DNA from: Enterobacteriaceae bacterium
GTDB lineage: Bacteria > Pseudomonadota > Gammaproteobacteria > Enterobacterales > Enterobacteriaceae
NCBI GenBank assembly: GCA_902363335.1
Contig: CABIZV010000002.1
Span: forward strand, 613,944 to 677,943
Reading direction: 5' to 3'
DNA length: 64,000 nucleotides
In this document: positions 53,352-62,063 of the stretch, in pieces
Numbering within the stretch: position 1 is the first letter of the stretch
Layout: each line of letters opens with the position of its first letter
Made by a program: the position numbers and the translations under genes
Notes under the pieces: model-generated
Database searches by the model: none
Seen by the model: only the letters and a program-made list of their open reading frames with translations
What the model was told of the DNA's origin: nothing

Positions 53352-54467
53352 ATGATCATCAAGGGAAAATTTAAAAAACGGTATTTGATTGCCATTATCC
53401 TGCTCATTATTGCGGTGATTTATGTCTGGAAAATGCTCAATGCGCCGTTACCGAATTACCAGACATTAATTGTGCGTAAAACCTCCCTTGAACAGAGCGT
53501 GCTGGCGACCGGGAAACTTGATGCATTGCGCAAAGTCGATGTGGGTGCTCAGGTGAGCGGGCAGCTTAAAACACTGTCGGTGAATATCGGCGATAAAGTG
53601 GTTAAAGATCAGCTTTTAGGGGTTATCGACCCTGAACAGGCGCAAAACCAGATTAAAGAGGTTGAGGCCACGCTGATGGAGCTCAATGCGCAGCGTAAGC
53701 AAGCGCAAGCGGAGTGGAAGCTCGCCAGCGTCACTTACTCGCGCCAGCAGCGTCTGGCACAGACTCAGGCGATTTCACGTCAGGATCTGGATACCGCAGC
53801 CACCGAAGTGGCGGTTAAGCAGGCGCAGATTGGCACCATTGATGCGCAGATTAAACGCAACCAGGCTTCATTAGACACGGCGAAAACTAACCTCGATTAC
53901 ACCCGTATTGTCGCCCCTATGCGCGGCGAAGTGACGCAAATTACGACGCTGCAAGGGCAGACGGTTATCGCCGCCCAACAGGCGCCTAACATTCTGACGC
54001 TGGCGGATCTCAGCACCATGCTGGTTAAAGCGCAGGTGTCGGAAGCGGACGTTATCCATCTTAAACCCGGTCAGAAAGCGTGGTTCACCGTATTGGGCGA
54101 TCCGCTGACGCGTTATGAAGGCACGCTCAAGGATATTCTCCCGACGCCGGAGAAGGTGAATGATGCCATCTTCTACTATGCCCGTTTTGAAGTGCCGAAC
54201 CCGAAAGGCGTATTGCGTCTTGAGATGACCGCACAGGTGCATATTCAGCTTAGCGGCGTGAGTGACGTCCTCACCATTCCACTCTCCGCACTGGGTGATA
54301 ACGTGGGCGATAACCGCTACAACGTGCGTTTGCTGCGCAATGGCGAAGTGAAAACGCGTGAGGTGGTCATTGGCGCGCGCAATGATACCGATGTTGAGAT
54401 AGCCAAAGGGCTGGACGCGGGCGATGAAGTGATTATCGGAGAAGGCAAAGCCGGAGCCGAAAAATGA
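53352..54467 (+). CDS. macA: Macrolide efflux periplasmic adaptor MacA
   Basis: A 371-residue membrane-fusion protein. N-terminal anchor about 10-27; lipoyl half-motifs and an alpha-hairpin of about 100 residues (NQIKEVEATLMELNAQRKQ to DAQIKRNQASLDTAKTNL) follow, then beta-barrel. It links MacB to TolC. It overlaps macB by four bases. Confidence 0.97.
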   Translation: MIIKGKFKKRYLIAIILLIIAVIYVWKMLNAPLPNYQTLIVRKTSLEQSVLATGKLDALRKVDVGAQVSGQLKTLSVNIGDKVVKDQLLGVIDPEQAQNQIKEVEATLMELNAQRKQAQAEWKLASVTYSRQQRLAQTQAISRQDLDTAATEVAVKQAQIGTIDAQIKRNQASLDTAKTNLDYTRIVAPMRGEVTQITTLQGQTVIAAQQAPNILTLADLSTMLVKAQVSEADVIHLKPGQKAWFTVLGDPLTRYEGTLKDILPTPEKVNDAIFYYARFEVPNPKGVLRLEMTAQVHIQLSGVSDVLTIPLSALGDNVGDNRYNVRLLRNGEVKTREVVIGARNDTDVEIAKGLDAGDEVIIGEGKAGAEK

Positions 54468-56404
54468 CCGCCTTGCTTGAACTGACCGATATCCGCCGAA
54501 GCTATCCCTCGGGCGACAGCAGCGTGGAGGTGCTAAAAGGCATTTCTCTGCAAATCAATGCCGGGGAAATGGTGGCCATTGTCGGGGCATCGGGTTCCGG
54601 CAAATCCACGTTGATGAATATTCTCGGCTGCCTGGATAAACCGACCAGCGGCACTTACCGGGTGGCGGGCACCGACGTGGCGACGCTCGACGGCGATGCG
54701 CTGGCGCAGCTGCGACGTGAGCACTTTGGGTTTATCTTCCAGCGCTATCATCTGCTTTCGCATCTGACGGCGGCGCAGAACGTTGAGGTGCCGGCAGTGT
54801 ACGCCGGGATGGAACGTAAAGCGCGGCTGGAAAGAGCAAAACAGCTGCTACAACGCCTGGGTATGCAGGACCGGGTAGATTATGCCCCATCGCAGCTCTC
54901 CGGCGGCCAGCAGCAGCGCGTGAGTATTGCTCGTGCGCTGATGAACGGCGGTCAGGTGATTCTGGCCGATGAACCCACTGGCGCACTCGACAGCCATTCC
55001 GGCGAAGAGGTGATGGCTATCCTCCATCAGCTCAAAGAGCAGGGCCATACCATCATCATCGTCACACATGACCCGCTGGTGGCCGCACAGGCTGAACGCG
55101 TGATTGAAATTCGCGATGGTGAAATTATTCGTAATCCCCCGGCGCGGAAAAGTACGGTCGCGGCGCGTCAGCCGGTGACGCAGAATGTTTCCGGCTGGCG
55201 GCAGTTCAGTAATAGCTTCCGGGAAGCACTGTCGATGGCCTGGCGGGCAATGGTGGCGAATAAGATGCGCACCTTGCTGACGATGCTAGGCATTATTATC
55301 GGCATTGCCTCGGTGGTGTCGATTGTGGTGGTCGGTGACGCCGCCAAGCAGATGGTGCTGGCAGATATTCGCGCTATTGGCACGAACACTATCGACGTCT
55401 ATCCGGGAAAAGATTTTGGCGATGACGATCCGCAGTATCAGCAGTCATTGAAATATGACGATCTGCTCGCCATCGAAAAACAGTCGTGGGTCAGTTCAGT
55501 CACCCCATCGGTGTCGAAAAATCTGCGGATACGTGCGGGCAATATTGATGTGGCCGCCAGCGTACAAGGAATTGGTCAGCATTACTTTAGCGTCTATGGC
55601 ATGACCTTTAGCGAGGGGAATACCTTTAACGACGTGCAGGCTGCCGAGCGCTCGCAGGTGGTGATTCTGGACAGTAATACGCGTCGTCAGCTATTTCCCA
55701 ATAAGCCCCGCGTGGTGGGGGAAGTGATTCTGGTGGGCAATACGCCTGCCACGGTAATCGGCGTGGCGGATGAGAAACAGTCGATGTTTGGCAGCAGCAA
55801 GGTGCTTCGCGTGTGGCTGCCGTATTCGACCATGTCCGGGCGAGTGATGGGTCAGGCGTGGCTAAACTCGATAACCGTCAGGGTCAAAGAGGGGTATGAC
55901 AGTAGCGTTGCGGAACAGCAGCTAACCCGATTACTCAATTTGCGTCACGGCAAAAAAGATTTCTTCGTCTGGAACATGGACAGCGTCTTGAAAACGGCAG
56001 AACGCACCACACATACATTACAGCTGTTCTTAACGTTGGTGGCGGTCATCTCGCTGGTGGTCGGCGGTATCGGAGTGATGAATATCATGCTGGTATCGGT
56101 GACCGAACGCACGCGAGAAATTGGTATTCGTATGGCGGTGGGGGCGCGGGCCAGCAACGTGCTTCAGCAGTTTTTGATTGAGGCTATTCTCGTCTGCCTG
56201 GTGGGCGGCGCGCTAGGTGTCACCTTGTCGTTGATCATCGCGCTGCTGTTGCAACTGGTACTGCCGGGCTGGGAGATTGGTTTTTCACCGCTGGCGCTCT
56301 TGACGGCGTTTATTTGTTCGACGATAACTGGGGTGTTGTTTGGCTGGTTACCGGCGCGCAACGCGGCGCGGCTTGATCCGGTTGAGGCACTGGCGCGGGA
56401 ATAA
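54464..56404 (+). CDS. macB: Macrolide export ATP-binding/permease MacB
   Basis: A 646-residue ABC exporter: ATPase 1-230 with Walker A GASGSGKST, signature LSGGQQQR, Walker B VILADEPTGALD; first membrane helix near 275; a periplasmic domain of about 230 residues; three helices at the C-terminus. Exports macrolides and peptides with MacA and TolC. Confidence 0.97.
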   Translation: MTALLELTDIRRSYPSGDSSVEVLKGISLQINAGEMVAIVGASGSGKSTLMNILGCLDKPTSGTYRVAGTDVATLDGDALAQLRREHFGFIFQRYHLLSHLTAAQNVEVPAVYAGMERKARLERAKQLLQRLGMQDRVDYAPSQLSGGQQQRVSIARALMNGGQVILADEPTGALDSHSGEEVMAILHQLKEQGHTIIIVTHDPLVAAQAERVIEIRDGEIIRNPPARKSTVAARQPVTQNVSGWRQFSNSFREALSMAWRAMVANKMRTLLTMLGIIIGIASVVSIVVVGDAAKQMVLADIRAIGTNTIDVYPGKDFGDDDPQYQQSLKYDDLLAIEKQSWVSSVTPSVSKNLRIRAGNIDVAASVQGIGQHYFSVYGMTFSEGNTFNDVQAAERSQVVILDSNTRRQLFPNKPRVVGEVILVGNTPATVIGVADEKQSMFGSSKVLRVWLPYSTMSGRVMGQAWLNSITVRVKEGYDSSVAEQQLTRLLNLRHGKKDFFVWNMDSVLKTAERTTHTLQLFLTLVAVISLVVGGIGVMNIMLVSVTERTREIGIRMAVGARASNVLQQFLIEAILVCLVGGALGVTLSLIIALLLQLVLPGWEIGFSPLALLTAFICSTITGVLFGWLPARNAARLDPVEALARE

Positions 56405-56422
56405 TCGCGGCGAACAAGACAG

Positions 56423-56454
56423 AAAAAATGCCAGTCAGAAGGGCTGGCATTTTG
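56423..56454. terminator. Bidirectional terminator between macB and cspD
   Basis: AAATGCCAG and CTGGCATTT pair across TCAGAAGGG, flanked by A6 and T3. It can serve both convergent genes. Confidence 0.82.
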
Positions 56455-56484
56455 ATAGCGGGATGTACACAATGGGGCAGTGCA

Positions 56485-56712
56485 CTAGGCAGCCGTTTCT
56501 GCTTGTACTTCCACGGGAATGATAACGCTGGCATGGTTGCCTTTCGGCCCCTCGTGGACATCAAAATGGACGGATTGCCCGGCTTTTAATGTTCTGTAGC
56601 CATCCATCTGGATGGTGGAGTAATGTGCGAAGATATCTTCGCCACCGCCTTCCGGGCAGATAAAACCAAACCCTTTAGCATTGTTGAACCACTTAACAGT
56701 ACCCATTTCCAT
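56485..56712 (-). CDS. cspD: Cold-shock-like protein CspD
   Basis: A 75-residue cold-shock domain protein (E. coli 74) with RNP1-like KGFGFI and the second motif DIFAHYST. CspD is induced in stationary phase and inhibits DNA replication. It is divergent from clpS. Confidence 0.96.
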   Translation of the reverse strand: MEMGTVKWFNNAKGFGFICPEGGGEDIFAHYSTIQMDGYRTLKAGQSVHFDVHEGPKGNHASVIIPVEVQAETAA

Positions 56713-57226
56713 ACTTCGACATCCTTCGTAATTCTATTATACGTTTATAAGATGGAATGAACCGGTGGTGGAGTCAGGATTGTTCAAAACCTCACCAACT
56801 CTCGCCAGTACAATTTAGATATTTCGGCCAGTGCGTCAAGCGTTAGAGGGAGGCTAAAGGGGGAAAATGCACCAAAATTTGAAGCAGTTAACGCTATTGA
56901 CGGGAATGTGACAGAGCTCGCGAATGACAGCTATAGGTGATAGCTATCTATGATCTACAGTAAATTCAGAGGCTGTATACGCAGGAACGAACGGAAACGT
57001 GGTTGGCGGGGAATGTGTCATTGATCTTGCCAATAATACGATCCCCGACGTGTTTACCCAAAATAATTCGAGTGGCAGGAAGGCGGCAAGGGAGTGAATC
57101 CCCAGGAGCTTACTTAAGTAAGTGACTGGGGTGAGCGAGCGCAGCCAACGCATCTGCCACTTGAAGTATGACGGGTATTGACCACTCGTCAGTAACACCA
57201 AATGACACCGACGATGATGACTGACA
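56713..57226. other. cspD-clpS divergent region containing an ERIC element
   Basis: About 510 bases. The clpS-proximal half holds an ERIC repeat (57055-57178). The rest is promoter DNA with a short palindrome GATAGCTATC near 56940. Small open frames across the ERIC are not genes. Confidence 0.65.
57055..57178. repeat. ERIC (IRU) element
   Basis: The centre has GTGAATCCCCAGGAGCTTAC and AAGTAAGTGACTGGGGTGAG, the conserved core matched by ERIC primers; ends TACCC and GGGTA are inverted. Full length is about 124 bases, the usual size. Such elements are transcribed and form long hairpins. Confidence 0.93.
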
Positions 57227-57547
57227 ATGAGTAAGACCAGAGACTGGCTGGATTTTGACCAGCTTACCGCAGATAAACTTAAGGATGGGCTTCAACCCCC
57301 ATCGATGTATAAAGTGATATTGGTCAATGATGATTACACTCCGATGGAGTTTGTTATTGACGTGTTACAAAAATTCTTTTCTTATGATGTAGAACGTGCA
57401 ACGCAACTGATGCTAGCGGTTCACTATCAAGGTAAAGCAATTTGTGGTGTATTTACGGCAGAAGTCGCCGAGACCAAAGTTGCGATGGTGAATCAGTACG
57501 CGAAGGACAACGAGCATCCACTGTTGTGTACGCTGGAACAAGCCTGA
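57227..57547 (+). CDS. clpS: ClpS adaptor of ClpAP
   Basis: A 106-residue adaptor, same length as E. coli ClpS. It has the N-end-rule pocket residues in VILVNDDYTPMEFVIDVL and the later QLMLAVHYQGKAICGVFTAE. It delivers N-degron proteins to ClpA. clpA follows after 29 bases. Confidence 0.97.
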   Translation: MSKTRDWLDFDQLTADKLKDGLQPPSMYKVILVNDDYTPMEFVIDVLQKFFSYDVERATQLMLAVHYQGKAICGVFTAEVAETKVAMVNQYAKDNEHPLLCTLEQA

Positions 57548-57576
57548 TACAGGCATGAAAATTGGGGGAGGTGCCA

Positions 57577-59853
57577 ATGCTCAATCAAGAACTGGAACTC
57601 AGTTTAAACATGGCTTTCGCCAGAGCGCGCGAGCACCGTCACGAGTTTATGACCGTAGAGCACTTGTTGCTGGCTCTGCTCAGCAACCCATCTGCCCGTG
57701 AAGCGCTGGAAGCGTGTTCGGTCGATTTAGTGGCGCTGCGTCAGGAACTCGAAGCCTTCATCGAACAAACCACGCCGGTCTTGCCGGTCAGTGAAGAAGA
57801 GCGCGAAACGCAACCGACGCTCAGCTTCCAGCGTGTTCTCCAGCGCGCGGTCTTCCACGTCCAGTCTTCCGGGCGTAGCGAAGTGACCGGCGCGAACGTC
57901 CTTGTGGCGATTTTCAGCGAGCAGGAGTCGCAGGCTGCGTATCTTCTGCGTAAACATGAAGTCAGCCGCCTTGATGTGGTGAACTTCATCTCTCACGGCA
58001 CGCGTAAAGACGAGCCGAGCCAGCCTTCTGATGCGGCTAGCCAGCAAACCAATGAAGAGCAAGCAGGCGGGGAGGATCGTATGGAAAACTTCACCACCAA
58101 CCTCAATCAGCTTGCTCGCGTTGGCGGAATCGACCCGCTGATTGGTCGTGATAAAGAGCTGGAACGCACCATTCAGGTTCTGTGCCGTCGCCGTAAAAAT
58201 AACCCGCTGCTGGTGGGGGAATCGGGCGTGGGTAAAACCGCGATTGCCGAAGGTCTGGCATGGCGTATCGTGCGCGGTGACGTGCCGGAAATCATGGCTG
58301 ACTGTACCATCTACTCACTGGATATTGGTTCGCTGCTGGCAGGCACTAAATATCGCGGTGATTTTGAAAAACGCTTTAAAGCGCTGCTCAAGCAGTTAGA
58401 GCAGGACACCAACAGCATTCTGTTCATCGACGAAATCCACACCATTATCGGTGCGGGTGCGGCGTCGGGCGGCCAGGTGGATGCGGCGAACCTCATCAAA
58501 CCGCTGCTGTCCAGCGGCAAAATTCGGGTGATGGGTTCTACCACTTACCAGGAGTTCAGCAATATCTTTGAGAAGGACAGGGCGCTGGCGCGTCGTTTCC
58601 AGAAAATCGATATTACCGAGCCATCGGTTGAAGAGACCGTGCAGATTATTAACGGCCTGAAACCGAAATACGAAGCACACCACGACGTGCGTTATACCGC
58701 TAAAGCGGTGCGTGCGGCGGTGGAGCTGGCGGTGAAATACATCAACGATCGTCACCTGCCGGATAAAGCGATTGATGTTATCGATGAAGCGGGCGCGCGT
58801 GCGCGTCTGATGCCGGTGAGCAAGCGTAAGAAAACGATCAACGTGGCGGACATTGAATCCGTGGTCGCGCGTATCGCGCGTATCCCGGAGAAAAGCGTTT
58901 CCCAGAGCGATCGCGATACGCTGAAAAATCTCGGCAATCGCCTGAAAATGTTGGTATTCGGCCAGGATAAAGCGATTGATGCCCTGACCGAAGCCATCAA
59001 GATGAGCCGTGCCGGTCTCGGCCACGATCATCGTCCGGTTGGTTCCTTCTTGTTTGCTGGCCCTACCGGTGTCGGTAAAACCGAAGTGACCGTGCAGCTG
59101 GCGAAGGCGATGGGTATTGAGCTGCTGCGTTTCGATATGTCCGAATATATGGAACGCCATACGGTGAGCCGCTTGATTGGTGCGCCTCCGGGATACGTTG
59201 GTTTTGACCAGGGAGGCCTGCTGACCGATGCGGTGATTAAGCATCCTCACGCGGTACTGCTGCTGGACGAAATCGAGAAAGCGCACCCGGATGTCTTTAA
59301 CCTGCTGTTGCAGGTGATGGACAACGGCACGCTGACGGATAACAACGGTCGCAAAGCCGATTTCCGTAACGTGGTGCTGGTGATGACCACCAACGCCGGC
59401 GTACGTGAAACCGAGCGTAAATCGATTGGCCTTATCCATCAGGACAACAGCACCGACGCGATGGAAGAGATCAAAAAGATCTTTACGCCAGAGTTCCGCA
59501 ACCGTCTGGACAACATTATTTGGTTCGATCACCTGTCGACCGACGTTATCCATCAGGTGGTGGATAAGTTTATCGTCGAGCTGCAGGTTCAGTTGGATCA
59601 GAAAGGCGTGTCGCTGGAAGTCAGCCAGGAAGCGCGTAATTGGCTGGCCGAAAAAGGCTACGACCGTGCGATGGGCGCACGTCCAATGGCGCGTGTGATT
59701 CAGGATAACCTGAAGAAACCGCTGGCTAACGAACTGCTGTTTGGTTCACTGGTCGACGGCGGCCAGGTCACCGTAGCGCTCGATAAAGAGAAAAACGAAC
59801 TGACCTACGACTTCCAGAGTGCTCAGAAGCATAAACCGGAAGCGGCGCATTAA
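57577..59853 (+). CDS. clpA: ATP-dependent Clp protease ATPase subunit ClpA
   Basis: A 758-residue AAA+ unfoldase, same length as E. coli ClpA, started at MLNQELELSLN with GGGGGAGG before it. N-domain 1-145; D1 with GESGVGKTA; D2 with GPTGVGKTE; the ClpP-binding IGL loop is in RKSIGLIHQD. It unfolds substrates into ClpP. A long antisense open frame inside is not a gene. Confidence 0.98.
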   Translation: MLNQELELSLNMAFARAREHRHEFMTVEHLLLALLSNPSAREALEACSVDLVALRQELEAFIEQTTPVLPVSEEERETQPTLSFQRVLQRAVFHVQSSGRSEVTGANVLVAIFSEQESQAAYLLRKHEVSRLDVVNFISHGTRKDEPSQPSDAASQQTNEEQAGGEDRMENFTTNLNQLARVGGIDPLIGRDKELERTIQVLCRRRKNNPLLVGESGVGKTAIAEGLAWRIVRGDVPEIMADCTIYSLDIGSLLAGTKYRGDFEKRFKALLKQLEQDTNSILFIDEIHTIIGAGAASGGQVDAANLIKPLLSSGKIRVMGSTTYQEFSNIFEKDRALARRFQKIDITEPSVEETVQIINGLKPKYEAHHDVRYTAKAVRAAVELAVKYINDRHLPDKAIDVIDEAGARARLMPVSKRKKTINVADIESVVARIARIPEKSVSQSDRDTLKNLGNRLKMLVFGQDKAIDALTEAIKMSRAGLGHDHRPVGSFLFAGPTGVGKTEVTVQLAKAMGIELLRFDMSEYMERHTVSRLIGAPPGYVGFDQGGLLTDAVIKHPHAVLLLDEIEKAHPDVFNLLLQVMDNGTLTDNNGRKADFRNVVLVMTTNAGVRETERKSIGLIHQDNSTDAMEEIKKIFTPEFRNRLDNIIWFDHLSTDVIHQVVDKFIVELQVQLDQKGVSLEVSQEARNWLAEKGYDRAMGARPMARVIQDNLKKPLANELLFGSLVDGGQVTVALDKEKNELTYDFQSAQKHKPEAAH

Positions 59854-59880
59854 GGGCTGAAGTGGGTGAAGTGAATAAAA

Positions 59881-59911
59881 ACCGGGCTGGAGGATGGCCC
59901 GGTTTTTTTTA
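59881..59911 (+). terminator. Terminator of clpSA
   Basis: ACCGGGC and GGCCCGGT form a stem around TGGAGGAT, then T8. It lies about 28 bases after clpA. Confidence 0.92.
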
Positions 59912-60218
59912 TGTCTAGTGTAGTGGGGGGATAAATATGCTGGTCATGTGGTTAATTTCTTGTAATTTATTGGTTTAGTCTCCTGAAAGGATCGGATAAG
60001 GATTATTCTCGGAGCCTAATGAGATAGACTCAAAGGTATAAGCCGCCAGTGCTATAAATTCAACTACGTCAGGCCCTATTACTGAATTCGCATGCCCTGT
60101 ATTATTTACAATATTCCATTCTGCATGTCATTAATTACCATATACCGAAAGAATACTGGATGCTGATTGAAAACCCGGAGATCTCAAAAAGTGCGTTGAA
60201 CTAAAAAAGGTGATTTTA
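59912..60218. other. No gene seen
   Basis: About 300 bases, AT-rich, with stops in all frames I read. A short plus-strand stretch ending near 60203 (YWMLIENPEISKSALN) could be the tail of a lost gene, but is too short to name. In E. coli K-12 serW and infA follow clpA; neither appears. Confidence 0.5.
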
Positions 60219-60420
60219 TAATACCTCCGGTGGTCTGCTGTGAGACGAAGTCCCGCGCTGCAGCGTAATGATATTCTGTTCGCCTGCCGTTGAGGATTTC
60301 GGCGGTAACTCGGCCGGCATCTTGGTATTCATAGATGACGGTGGCATCAGTGTTCCGGGCTTGAATCAGGCGGCAGAGGAAGTCATAGCGGAAGGTAGTG
60401 CGGGATACAGTGGTCAGTGT
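60219..60420 (-). pseudogene. Decayed fragment of Rhs core
   Basis: This stretch aligns base by base with 63395-63590 inside the Rhs core of the same window, in the same orientation, with many substitutions and small gaps: both contain GAGACGAAGTC, GTAATGATATTC, GGCGGTAAC, GGCCGGCATC and ATAGATGACGGTGGCATC. It cannot be read as one frame. It is a relic of an earlier rhs copy. Confidence 0.85.
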
Positions 60421-60634
60421 GCGCTAGTCGAAATCCTGCCATCCTGGCCTGTACCTTAAGGGCGACTGGTTGGCAGAAGCGGTATTTGATACTGGCGTGA
60501 TGGTGAGGATTTCGTAGGGGTATTGTGCTGATGGCGGATACCAACGAGGTGCAGCAACTTTGCGAACAGCTTTACCAAGCTAAACAGGCAATTAAGGGTG
60601 TTCTTGTTTAGTGTATTGAACGGGGGTTAAATAA
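60421..60634. other. Unassigned remnant DNA
   Basis: No gene of size. A plus-strand mini-frame of 26 codons at 60531 (MADTNEVQQLCEQLYQAKQA) ends at 60611; it reads like a fragment of a longer protein but I cannot name it. Confidence 0.4.
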
Positions 60635-60671
60635 TAAAAAGCCGGGAAAATTTAATCTTTCCCGTTTTTTT
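60635..60671. terminator. Terminator after putative immunity gene 1
   Basis: CGGGAAA and TTTCCCG pair with an A/T loop, flanked by A5 and T7. It directly follows the leftward gene ending at 60673. Confidence 0.8.
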
Positions 60672-60672
60672 A

Positions 60673-60879
60673 TCAGCAAAAGTGAAAATAAATATCAATT
60701 ATTAAGTCGCAATCCATTTGATTGACAGTTATGGTTTTGTTTTTATTAAAATCTGCCAAAATACCTTTTACTGGTACATCAGGCTTTGATATATCATCAT
60801 AAAAACGATCTCTTTGATTCTCCGGAACATACTTGTTTATTAAATAAGCAAGGTTCTTTCGTAATTCTTCATCTGTCAT
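60673..60879 (-). CDS. Small protein, putative Rhs immunity protein 1
   Basis: An intact 68-residue acidic protein (begins MTDEELRKNLAYLINKYVPE). It starts six bases after the original stop (60885-60887) of the broken Rhs toxin tip, the position of Rhs immunity genes. No family recognised. Its intact frame beside a broken toxin suggests it may be retained for protection (inference). Confidence 0.65.
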   Translation of the reverse strand: MTDEELRKNLAYLINKYVPENQRDRFYDDISKPDVPVKGILADFNKNKTITVNQMDCDLIIDIYFHFC

Positions 60880-60884
60880 AGTAT

Positions 60885-61458
60885 TTACTCTGGGATAACA
60901 CTAACGCGCTCAAAAATAACAGGATAATTACGTTCTGTCGGCAGCAACTGTAATGCCCCACCTTTACATACTCTGGATATGCGCTGGTAAAAAGCTCATA
61001 TCCAGGCCCTCTGCCACCATTGGCTAGCGGGACCTGAACTTGAGGTAGTTCATTTTTATAAAGTTGTAATGGATCAAACTCTCCCAATAACCGCGCGTCA
61101 CTCCATGAATCAGGGTTACCGTTCTCATAAAATATTTGATAGTCATCTCTGGCTTCATGTCCAGACTCATATTTTGTATATCCGAAATAACTTAATGGCA
61201 CCGAATTATTTTCCATTTTCTGTGCGGCATATTTGCTATTCATATATCGGTAAGTAGTCGAAGGCATAGTCGAGCTTGGGCCGCTTTTTTCAACATAAAA
61301 ATCAGGTTTTCCTTACATAGCCCCAACAGATCAATATATTTCAGCGGATTTTTGACGTAACCGTAAGGGTTTATTCCCTCATCCAGCCCCACCGGGTCAG
61401 CATAGACATATTATCCCAACGTCACAATCATAGTTCCAGAACTGGTTATAGTGCAATC
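60885..61458 (-). pseudogene. Displaced Rhs C-terminal toxin tip 1, frameshifted
   Basis: Reading leftwards, the start carries the end of an Rhs core: YVYADPVGLDEGINPYGYV then NPLKYIDLLGLCK, preceded by YDC out of frame. After a frame change near 61310 comes GKPDFYVEKSGPSSTMPSTT, then a long open stretch YRYMNSKYAAQKMENNSVPL to YPEYVKVG, then near 60952 another one-base loss; with it corrected the end is ALQLLPTERNYPVIFERVSV. So at least three frameshifts. The tip is about 140 residues. TTYRYM recalls the start of TreTu-type ADP-ribosyltransferase toxins, but the identity is unproven. Confidence 0.8.
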
Positions 61459-61461
61459 AAG

Positions 61462-61492
61462 AACCGGGAAGATAGAAGATCTCTCCCGGCTT
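61462..61492 (-). terminator. Terminator after putative immunity gene 2
   Basis: CCGGGA(G)AGAT and ATCTTCCCGG form a stem of about ten pairs 12 bases after the stop of the leftward gene. The T run is weak. Confidence 0.65.
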
Positions 61493-61503
61493 TTATTGAA
61501 TTA

Positions 61504-61761
61504 TTATGCTTTATATTCTGCTAAGATAGCTGTTGCATAGTCTACTATTTTATCGAGTATTTTTTCCTCTGTAATAGAAAAATTAGCATACTGAGCCATT
61601 ACTCTGCATGTAGATAATTCCTTAATGGATTCTAAGTGCTTATTTAAGTTCTTTATATTTTCATGCCGTAATGAAAAAAAATCAGCAGACTGTTTTTTTC
61701 CATTATTTTTTAATTCAATAACTATTTCATTTAAAACATTAAGTAAACTTTCTATTTTCAT
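61504..61761 (-). CDS. Small helical protein, putative Rhs immunity protein 2
   Basis: An 85-residue protein from the ATG in TAATG that overlaps the toxin stop; an ATG 11 codons upstream, inside the toxin sequence, is less likely. Leu- and Lys-rich, predicted helical (KIESLLNVLNEIVIELKNNG). AT-rich like the toxin tip. One-base overlap with the toxin gene is typical of Rhs toxin-immunity pairs. No family recognised. Confidence 0.7.
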   Translation of the reverse strand: MKIESLLNVLNEIVIELKNNGKKQSADFFSLRHENIKNLNKHLESIKELSTCRVMAQYANFSITEEKILDKIVDYATAILAEYKA

Positions 61762-62063
61762 TACCACGGAATCCCTATTGTATTTGTTACCCAAACATCA
61801 GGAACATTCGTTATCACAGCTTGACATCCACTACCAGGATATCCTGCGCCTTGAGCGGCTGCGGCTCCTTCGCTAACCCATGTACCTTGAGGAACTCTAG
61901 ATTTTGACACAACAGCAATATTGATACCCCAATCATGGCGAATAGCAAGATCCTGCCTGAGTGCATCTTCTGATGTATATAATTTATTCGTCAACCATGA
62001 ATATTTTCTATCGATTCTATTATCTACACCATGATATTTATAGAAAAATTGATCTTGAGTCTA
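61761..62063 (-). pseudogene. Rhs toxin tip 2 cut off by an in-frame amber codon
   Basis: The Rhs frame meets TAG at 62063-62061, yet the very same frame stays open for 99 codons after it, to a TAA at 61763. Those codons read FFYKYHGVDNRIDRKYSWLT, then SEDALRQDLAIRHDWG, VPQGTWVSEGAAAAQ and PGSGCQAVI. With the 31 residues before the TAG, the tip would be about 130 residues, a normal Rhs toxin size. A CAG to TAG change would explain it. The WVSEG and PGSG-Q pattern faintly recalls NAD-using toxins; I cannot name the family. Confidence 0.85.

Noticed and set aside
56944..57201. 85-codon minus-strand frame between cspD and clpS
   Set aside because: Most of it is the ERIC repeat, which produces similar spurious frames in many genomes.
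58396..59553. Minus-strand open frame of 385 codons inside clpA
   Set aside because: It is antisense to an intact and highly conserved gene; its composition (His- and Gln-rich) is typical of a shadow frame.
59912..60203. PapB-like fragment suggested by the stretch YWMLIENPEISKSALN
   Set aside because: About 16 residues with weak resemblance to fimbrial regulators is too little to call a gene or pseudogene.
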